A stretch of DNA of 53,613 nt, from contig LATQ01000289.1 in NCBI GenBank assembly GCA_001017865.1, positions 1 through 53,613 on the forward strand, in the 5' to 3' direction. The notes under the pieces are model-generated. The model made no database searches, had not been told where the DNA came from, and saw only the letters and a program-made list of their open reading frames with translations. The translations under genes and the position numbers were made by a program. Shown piece by piece: positions 47,921-53,613 of this stretch; the first letter of the stretch is position 1; each line of letters starts with the position of its first letter. The stretch is from Rhodococcus sp. IITR03 (GTDB lineage Bacteria > Actinomycetota > Actinomycetes > Mycobacteriales > Mycobacteriaceae).

Positions 47921-48653
47921 TCAAGTAGGTTGTTGGATGCCAACCTGTGTAAGACTACGACGCCCTCCGGTCTTGATGTCGGTGACCCACAACTCGTTCG
48001 GTCGCAGTCGATGGAACTTGCGGTTGACCAGGTCACCGGCGGTGACGATCCCGCGTAGTCGCTTGATGCGTGTCGGGCCTGGTAGGCCGTAGATTCCGGC
48101 CCTCGTCATCAGCACCAAGATCAACCGGGAACTGCACGAGACGCCCATTGCCATGGTCAGTTCGGCGTGGATGCGGCGGTAGCCGTAGGTGCCACGAGAG
48201 GCGACATGGATCTCCCGGATCAATCCGGTGAGCCACTGCCGGCGCAGCTCGGTCGCCGACGTCGGTCGCCGCTTGTATCGGTAGTAGCCCTGCCGGGAGA
48301 CTCCGAGCGCTCTGCAACATACGTCGATAGGGGTCCCGGCGTCGGCCAGGCGGTCGATCACCGGGTGGACCCTTTTGGGTGAGGCTTGTCCTCTCCCAGG
48401 GACTTCGACGCCTGTCGGATGATCGTCAATTCGGTTTCGAGCTCCCGGATTCGCTTGCGGGCAGCGCGCAGTTCTGCAGACTCGGCGGTGGTATTGCCGG
48501 GGATCTCCCCACGATCGATGCGGTCCTGCTTGAGCCATGTGTGCAGGCATCCCACACTGATGCCCAGTTCGTAAGCGGTCTGTTTGACCTATTTACCGGA
48601 TCGAACCAACGCAACAGCGCGGGCGCGGAACTCGGAGGATAGGGACGAGGCAT
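47921..48653 (-). pseudogene. IS3-family element, orfA and truncated orfB
   Basis: Minus strand. OrfA (from 48653) begins MPRPYPPEFRARAVALVRSG, is cut by an in-frame TAG right after GK, then continues VKQTAYELGISVGCLHTWLK and ends in a leucine-zipper-like stretch (AELRAARKRIRELETELTII). OrfB overlaps it: VHPVIDRLADAGTPIDVCCR, ALGVSRQGYYRYKRRP, EIHVASRGTYGYRRIHAEL and FHRLRPNELWVTDI, where the first catalytic aspartate is reached. The remaining two thirds of the catalytic core are gone at about 47930. Not functional. Confidence 0.85.
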
Positions 48654-48741
48654 GGTCGGAGCCTTCCAGGAAGGCCTTCGACTCATCACTGGATTTGGAA
48701 ACCTAACCATGGGGCAGGTCAAGATGTCACCTATCCGTGCA

Positions 48742-49046
48742 TCAGTCCCTTTTCCCGGTGTCACGCTTGATGGTGTCGATCTGCTCTGCAAACGTTGCCG
48801 CACTGCAGGAATTGTCGTCGCAGAAGAATATGCGGATCTCAAGATCGAGAATGACGGGATGGGTGCCGAAGGCCGCGTCGGAGGGATGGTGTCGGTACCG
48901 TGAGTGCACTCGACTCGAGGCGGTGCCGCACTTCGGGCAATGCCCCTTGTCGCGATGATCCGGATCGCGGAGTCGGTCCGATGAACGGCATCGATGACGA
49001 TACCGTGCAGGGGCGATAGAAGGGTCGCCAGAGGCGTGATGTCACG
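48742..49046 (-). pseudogene. ISL3-family transposase, N-terminal fragment
   Basis: Minus strand. LLSPLHGIVIDAVHRTDSAI and, in a shifted frame, GHCPKCGTASSRVHSRYRHH, PVILDLEIRIFFCDDNSCSA and ATFAEQIDTIKRDTG are the zinc-finger (C-x2-C...C-x4-C) N-terminus of ISL3 transposases. It stops at 48742; the helix-turn-helix and DDE domains are missing. Confidence 0.75.
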
Positions 49047-49110
49047 CAGCGATGATCTTGGACTATCTCAGATACTCACTGATCAGCGGCATGCTGTGGC
49101 CTTCACCACT

Positions 49111-49295
49111 TGGAATTGCTGTTCAAGACCCTCAAGTACGGCCCGATGTGGCGGTGCTCGTTCACGCCCGTGCATAGCATCCCGAACGATTCGGGACGGG
49201 CAGTACCCCGAAGATCTGCCACCGACGTCTGGATCAACAAACCCACCGTCGACATCGAGACGGGCGGGCCCGACGTAGATCAGGCTGCCGCGTAA
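49111..49295 (+). pseudogene. IS3-type transposase, C-terminal scrap
   Basis: A short plus-strand remnant: HHLELLFKTLKYGPMW resembles the E-x-x-FKTLKY region around the catalytic glutamate of IS3/IS481 orfB, and VWINKPTVDIETGG resembles the usual C-terminal WINKP ending. The intervening 40 residues are lost or scrambled. It is further evidence that several elements were inserted and deleted here. Confidence 0.5.
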
Positions 49296-49362
49296 CTCCC
49301 GCTGGACTCATCACCTTGACAAGTTCCGCACCGGTAATCGGGGGAGTGCATGAAATGGGATG

Positions 49363-49926
49363 TCAGCAATCACCTTCGTATCCTGTTAAGGCGGTAGCTT
49401 TCTGGTGAGGCGCGTGAGGTATACCCGATAGGTCGTGCAGCGAAGAAGTCCCCCACCGGCCGACAATGGCCGCGGCTTCGCTTCGGTTCTTGGCGCCCAG
49501 TTTGTGCAGGATGTTTCCCACATGAAACCGGACGGTGTTGACAGAGATGAACAAGCGCTCGGCAATCGCATTGTTCGACTGCCCGGTGCTGAGTGCTACT
49601 GCGACCTCCCGCTCCCGAGGCGTGAGGCAGTTTGACAGTTCGTCCCGTCGGCTAGGCAACGAAGCAGCCTCCACCAACTCCGTAGCTTCCAGTAGAAGCA
49701 CTCTGCAACGCAGGATCTGGAATTCGTTCACCGAGTCGGACTTCAGCAGACGCCGAGCTTCCGCCAAGAGTCGACGAAGGGGTTGCTGAGAGTCGTGTCT
49801 GCAGTAGTCCTGAGGGATAGTGGGCAATGTTCCACCTGATTCTTCTAGAACTGGGCACAAACTCCTCGGCGACGTCGGCCTGAGGGGCCTCCACTGGCCG
49901 ACGGTCCAGCCGCTGGATGTTCCCAC
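49363..49926 (-). CDS. Orphan LuxR-type helix-turn-helix regulator
   Basis: An open frame of 187 residues. The C-terminal third is a clear LuxR/NarL helix-turn-helix: LTPREREVAVALSTGQSNNA, IAERLFISVNTVRFHVGNIL and HKLGAKNRSEAAAIV. The region before it (RRLLAEARRLLKSDSVNEFQ, RCRVLLLEATELVEA) is helical and may be the tail of a MalT/LAL-type sensor domain. There is no receiver domain, and the first 50 residues look non-native. It is either a short regulator or the C-terminal remainder of a large LuxR protein cut by insertion-sequence activity. Confidence 0.7.
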   Translation of the reverse strand: MGTSSGWTVGQWRPLRPTSPRSLCPVLEESGGTLPTIPQDYCRHDSQQPLRRLLAEARRLLKSDSVNEFQILRCRVLLLEATELVEAASLPSRRDELSNCLTPREREVAVALSTGQSNNAIAERLFISVNTVRFHVGNILHKLGAKNRSEAAAIVGRWGTSSLHDLSGIPHAPHQKATALTGYEGDC

Positions 49927-51470
49927 AACCCCTATGTTCGAAAAGGGCTAGCGTGGGTGATCGGAGGTAGCGTCATGCCTGTGACGCCTGGCCGTAAAGG
50001 GTATCTGCATTCGGTGCAAGAATCAAGTCGCCGCTGTTCGGTCCCGTGGAGATCCTATGAGTTGCGGGTGGAGAGGTCTCAGTGGGCGAGGTAGCGCAGC
50101 AGCACGAGGGTATGGGAGTGTCTGACTGCTACGCGCGACAAACCTACGTGACCGTCGTTAATACGTGGGGTCAATGGGTGTGGGAGGACGAGTGCCGCCT
50201 CGCATCGACCGGTGTTCTCTGCGCGGTCAGCCGTAGCTACAACTCACGGCCTCCCGCGCGGCGACGGCTCTCCTGCGGCGCGGTTCGGTGCCGGGGTCGG
50301 TGGATGCGGCCTGGTGGTCGACGACGGTGTGGTGCTGGGGATGGCATCATGGTGCTGACCCCGATGCCCCTCACGTCATTCACCGAGCAGAAAGCGGGAT
50401 GGCACATGGACTATCGCAGCACCGATGCATCCGACCGTCGCCGTGACCTGCGCGAGGCTCGGCGCCGGCCCGGCCCCGCTACGGAGCAGACCGCCACCGG
50501 AGCGAACATGACGGACGCGATTCATCGCCGACTGTTTTCCGACTACACACCCACCGCCGGACCGCGCTGACCTCTGTGCGCCGGGGACGGACCTCAACGC
50601 TCAACTCCTCGAGCAGTGCCCGCACACCGTGTCGGGTCAGGACAGGAATGTCTGATGAACGGCGGATCTGCTTGGCATCGGTTGGATGCCACTCGGTGTG
50701 ACGCACGGGAGAGGCATATGAGGGCGCTCTGCAGCACGCACCGGCGCACAGTGGGTGGGCGCGGCACCCCGCGGTCGGGAAAGAAGGGTCGGTTTCGATA
50801 CGTCGCCGCCGGCCGTGGGGGACGTCGAGCTGCTGGTCGCCGCCGGGACGCTCGTCCCCGGTTCGATCACAGGGCACGACCCGGACCGGCGCGGCCGGTC
50901 GCGAGAGCTTCGATCGCAGTTCACGTTTCGATGCTCGCCACCGTAGACGCTACCGACTTCCGCTCGGTGCGGCATAGGCCGGTCTCGTGGATCGACATCG
51001 TACGACTCCCGCCGGCCGCATCCTCGAGGCGAGACATCCGACAGCAGGCCGGACCGGCAGAACGGCCCGTTCGGCCCTCGCGCATCGATCCGAGCTGTGT
51101 CAGCGCAGAAAGCCATGGTTGCACCGGGTGCGGCGAGCGGGGGCGCACCAGAGGGTCTCGCCCCCGCTCGGATGATTACCGGCCCTGTAGGTGCGGCTGA
51201 GCACGAGCAGCACCGCTGTGGCGACGCGCAGCACCGCGTCCAGCATCGGCTGCATGGTCCCGGTCGGTGCGTCCGGCGTCGGTGCCGGGGATCTGCGCGG
51301 TCCAGGTCGCGATGGCATCGTCGACGGCACTGTCGGCGCTGGGGTGAGCGAGCAGCAGGGCGACGAGCGGCCGAGGTCGCTGCGCTGGTCGTTGACACGA
51401 TGATTGCCGCGAAGCAGCAGGAGGCCGCGATGACCGCTGACGTGCTCGCCGTACTTCCCGAGGTGCCTGC
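49927..51470. other. Region without clearly recognisable genes
   Basis: About 1.5 kb. Open frames on both strands are long because of high GC but have no family patterns. Two stretches look protein-like: MDYRSTDASDRRRDLREARR from ATG 50406 to 50570 (54 residues, preceded by AGAAAGCGGG), and a helical AEVAALVVDTMIAAKQQEAA just before the RelA/SpoT-type gene (to about 51465). Frame breaks probably hide one or two small genes. No terminator or origin was recognised. Confidence 0.35.
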
Positions 51471-52006
51471 ATGCATGGACTCGAGTTCCGGATGAAAAGC
51501 CCAGCTTCGCTGGCCCGCAAGCTCGCCGACCGCGTCAAGGCCGCACCGTTCGCCGAGCCGGAACGGATCGTCGAGAAGATCACCGACGTCGTCCGCTACA
51601 CCGCGATCTCACCCCCCGAGCACATGGTCGCGACCGCCCGGGCGATGGCCGCCGGGCTCTCCCATCGCGGTTGGATGGTGATCGAGGCCGAACAGTCCTA
51701 TCTCGACGGCAACCAGTACAAGGGCCTGCACATGCTCGCCCGCCACCCGGACGGCTGGTCGCCGAGTTCCAGTTCCACACCGACGCCTCGCAGCAGGTCA
51801 CGGACGACACTCACGTCGACTATGAGCGCGCCCGCGACACCGGCGTTCTCGCCACCGAGCGGGCCGCGCTGATCGAGAAGATGACCGCCCGCTGGGCGCG
51901 GGTCCCCACCCCACCCGGGCTCACGCAGCTGTCCGAGCTCGGCGGTTGCCCGGGTCACCCGAAGAACTACGCACCACGGAAGATGAATCGCGGAAGGGAC
52001 ACGTGA
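51471..52006 (+). CDS. RelA/SpoT-fold protein (possible toxin or phage-derived synthetase domain)
   Basis: About 178 residues after a one-base correction near 51762. It contains the core pattern of RelA/SpoT nucleotidyltransferase-like domains: EKITDVVRYTAISPPEHMVA (usual K-I-x-D-x-x-R-Y-T), GWMVIEAEQSYLDGNQYKGL (usual Y-K-G-I/L-N/H), and VAEFQFHTDASQQVTDDTHV followed by DYERARDTGV (usual E-x-Q-F-H-T and H-x-x-Y-E-x-x-R). Such isolated domains occur as toxins at the C-terminus of phage or polymorphic-toxin proteins and in small alarmone synthetases. An N-terminal hydrolase domain is absent. The stop overlaps the next start (TGATG). Enzymatic activity (pppGpp or other pyrophosphate transfer) is inferred from fold only. 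Confidence 0.6.
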
Positions 52007-52579
52007 TGAGCCTCTACACCGTCAGCTACCTCGGTCAGGTTCAATGGCTCGCCTTCGAGGACACCCAGGCCGCCCGGATCTACGCCTATGTCCCGAACCT
52101 GGGCCGGTTCGTGCTGCACCGCCAGCTCGGCTAGGACTTCTACTGGGACAACGAACTCGACTGGACCGGTCGACGCCGCGACAGGCCACGGCATTGTTGA
52201 GGCCGGGCAGCTCGGCAAGCTCGACGGCCGCCGGCACCGGGATCTGCTCGATGAGCTGACCGCCGAACCCGACCACAAGACGCTGGCCGAGGTGTTCGGT
52301 GCCCAGCCTGTCACTGAGCGCACCCCGTCGCCGCAGGAGTTCGCTGCGGCGAAGGTCAATGCCCTGACCCGAACCGCGCCGGGGACATGGCTGACCTACA
52401 AGGTCTACGACCGCGACAAGCGCAAGGCGGCCAGCGTCGCCGCCCGCGACCTACGCACCGGAAGATCGCCGCGGTGCGAAAGTCCGGTCTGCACATCGAC
52501 TCCCGGGCGACCTCGACCGTCGATGGTCGCTTCGCCGTGGAGATCGCCCGCACCGCGTCCGGCGCGGGCGCGGGATTGA
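52006..52579 (+). CDS. Uncharacterised partner gene overlapping the RelA/SpoT-fold gene
   Basis: ATG 52006 shares two bases with the stop of the RelA/SpoT-type gene. The product begins MSLYTVSYLGQVQWLAFEDT and continues YVPNLGRFVLHRQLG; an in-frame TAG at 52132-52134 follows, then DFYWDNELDWTG, GQLGKLDGRRHRDLLDELTA, KTLAEVFGAQPVTERTPSPQ and YKVYDRDKRKAASVAARDLR. Frame changes near 52170 and 52455 are required, and the C-terminus is uncertain because it meets the convergent gene. No known family. The tight overlap suggests a functional pair such as toxin and antitoxin or immunity protein. Either the TAG is a sequence error or the gene is decaying. Confidence 0.45.
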
Positions 52580-53196
52580 TCGTCCGAGACGACCGGTCCG
52601 TCCCACGTGAACACCGAAGGTTCGAGCGGCTCTCCCACGGTCAGGTCGGTGAATGCGGTGCCGTCGATACCGTCACCCGAATGCTGTCCCAGCACCGCGC
52701 CGGTCTCGGCATCGACCACCAGACGCATCGAGGGCTCGGGCCTACGATCACTCTCACGCGCTGCCAGGTCCACGGACCAGCAACGGCGGCCGAGAAACTC
52801 GAGGTCGGTCACAGGTCCGGTCGGACGGGCATGGTGGTCTCCGACCCAATGCTCGACCCGTGGGGTGATCACGAGGTACCGGCCCGAACCCGGCGAATGC
52901 ACCCGGCGCAGTTCGGTGCAGCGAGGACGATCGGGCTCGGAGGTGAAGTCCCAGGCGGTGGTGCCGTCGCTGACGAACAGCACGTCCCCATCGAGCGATT
53001 CGATTCTCGATCGGCGTCCCCACCGATACAGACGTAGGCCCTCTCGCCGGAAGGGAAGAAAGACGGGTTCTTCACCGTAGGTGCCGTAGTAGTAATGAAA
53101 CGGCTCGTCGGAGTTGCGGTACGCGGCAACTACACCGTGGATCGGCCGGCGAGGCCCGTCGGCCATGGTCACCAGCATCTGCACCCATGCGGTCAT
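52405..53196 (-). CDS. Uncharacterised actinobacterial protein
   Basis: An open frame of about 263 residues on the minus strand. Starting from ATG 53196: MTAWVQMLVTMADGPRRPIH, FHYYYGTYGEEPVFLPFRRE, LFVSDGTTAWDFT, and a later segment RLVVDAETGAVLGQ followed by FTDLTVGEPLEPSVFTWDGP. The last pattern resembles the end of LolA-like or lipoprotein-carrier beta-sheet domains found in actinobacterial transcription-linked proteins, but there is no signal peptide and no confident family. The true C-terminus may be near 52580, where it meets the plus-strand gene; the arginine-rich residues beyond look non-coding. Confidence 0.5.
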   Translation of the reverse strand: MTAWVQMLVTMADGPRRPIHGVVAAYRNSDEPFHYYYGTYGEEPVFLPFRREGLRLYRWGRRSRIESLDGDVLFVSDGTTAWDFTSEPDRPRCTELRRVHSPGSGRYLVITPRVEHWVGDHHARPTGPVTDLEFLGRRCWSVDLAARESDRRPEPSMRLVVDAETGAVLGQHSGDGIDGTAFTDLTVGEPLEPSVFTWDGPVVSDDQSRARAGRGAGDLHGEATIDGRGRPGVDVQTGLSHRGDLPVRRSRAATLAALRLSRS

Positions 53197-53504
53197 TACA
53201 CCCTCCGGCACAGACGAGTGCAGGCCCCCAGAACCCGGGGGACGAAACGTCGCCCGGGAACATCTCCGGCGTCCGTCTCCGCTCGGTGACGAGGCTGTCC
53301 GTGCGGCGGTGGCAGGGCGGGGGAAATCACCTGGATGCGTTCTGACATCGGTCGTCGCTCCCGAGTACTCCGTCCGCAGACGAAGAGATCGAGTGTACAG
53401 CTCACGACAAGACTCAGCTTGGATGCGCCGTCCGAACTCGTCTCACATCAGCACTATCCCGGATTCTTCGCTGGCGCGAAATCGCACCGTACCGACGCCG
53501 AAGG

Positions 53505-53613
53505 TCAGAGCTTCCACAGCCGTAGCAGCGCACTGCGCAGGGTGGGGGAGATGATGCTGTGGTCGCGGTGCAGGCGCGGGTTCGAGTGACCGCGGTCGGT
53601 GAGGATGCGCGCG
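53505..53613 (-). CDS. C-terminal end of an unknown protein (partial)
   Basis: Minus-strand frame entering from beyond the window and ending at 53505 with the residues RILTDRGHSNPRLHRDHSII and LRSALLRLWKL. The sequence looks protein-like and is followed by a gap before the uncharacterised minus-strand gene. No family could be assigned from 35 residues. Confidence 0.35.
   Translation of the reverse strand, partial: ARILTDRGHSNPRLHRDHSIISPTLRSALLRLWKL

Noticed and set aside
50637..51476. A 279-residue minus-strand open frame upstream of the RelA/SpoT-type gene.
   Set aside because: It is rich in Arg, Ser and Cys with no domain pattern and lacks a ribosome site; it looks like a high-GC shadow.

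Overview
The window looks like an accessory catabolic region of a high-GC actinomycete of the Rhodococcus/Gordonia/Mycobacterium group, either plasmid-borne or a chromosomal island. The evidence is GC-rich coding, actinobacterial insertion-sequence families, at least six short-chain dehydrogenases (SDRs) of the mycofactocin-coupled type, an acyl-CoA dehydrogenase/MaoC/CitE gene order like that of Mycobacterium, and actinobacterial regulator families. No replication origin, rRNA, tRNA or CRISPR array was seen. The species and the substrate cannot be fixed from sequence alone.

Left edge (1-3.3 kb): fragments of an IS5-type and an IS256-type transposase, then a group II intron on the minus strand whose domain V is visible at 1228-1261 and which encodes a reverse transcriptase/maturase. 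Next (3.3-5.4 kb, minus strand) come two small membrane proteins and an aldehyde dehydrogenase. They diverge from a plus-strand acyl-CoA operon (5.7-12.3 kb): class III CoA-transferase, acyl-CoA synthetase, acyl-CoA dehydrogenase, MaoC hydratase, CitE-type lyase and an IclR regulator. This set resembles modules that break itaconyl/citramalyl-type CoA esters into acetyl-CoA and a 2-oxoacid. Two 16-bp GTTC-N8-GAAC dyads lie in the divergent promoter region.

Centre (13.2-31.8 kb): a KstD-like FAD dehydrogenase, an NTF2-fold protein and an SDR; a NarL-type two-component system; then a string of genes that reads as an oxidative pathway for an alicyclic or terpenoid-like compound (lipase-type hydrolase, aldehyde dehydrogenase, Baeyer-Villiger monooxygenase, LimB-like luciferase-family monooxygenase, two more SDRs, a muconolactone-isomerase-like protein, a VOC protein, an AAHS-type permease, a divergent RibBA-like protein, a flavin reductase and a decayed MoxR ATPase). 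A second catabolic block (31.9-41.8 kb) has an RbtT-type permease, SnoaL-like protein, three SDRs, two epoxide-hydrolase-type alpha/beta hydrolases, two VOC proteins and an intact MoxR ATPase plus von Willebrand A protein pair.

Right edge (42-53.6 kb): broken IS481, IS1380, IS3 and ISL3 transposases surround a GntR regulator, an extradiol-type VOC dioxygenase with full His-His-Glu ligands and a further SDR. An orphan LuxR-type regulator follows, and then a region with a RelA/SpoT-fold gene overlapping an uncharacterised partner.

More than half of the catabolic genes contain apparent frame breaks. Almost all breaks I traced behave as single-base losses, often in short homopolymers, with intact protein similarity on both sides. 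I therefore treat them as probable sequence errors and annotate full-length genes across the breaks. The transposases and the MoxR copy at 31 kb show genuine decay.
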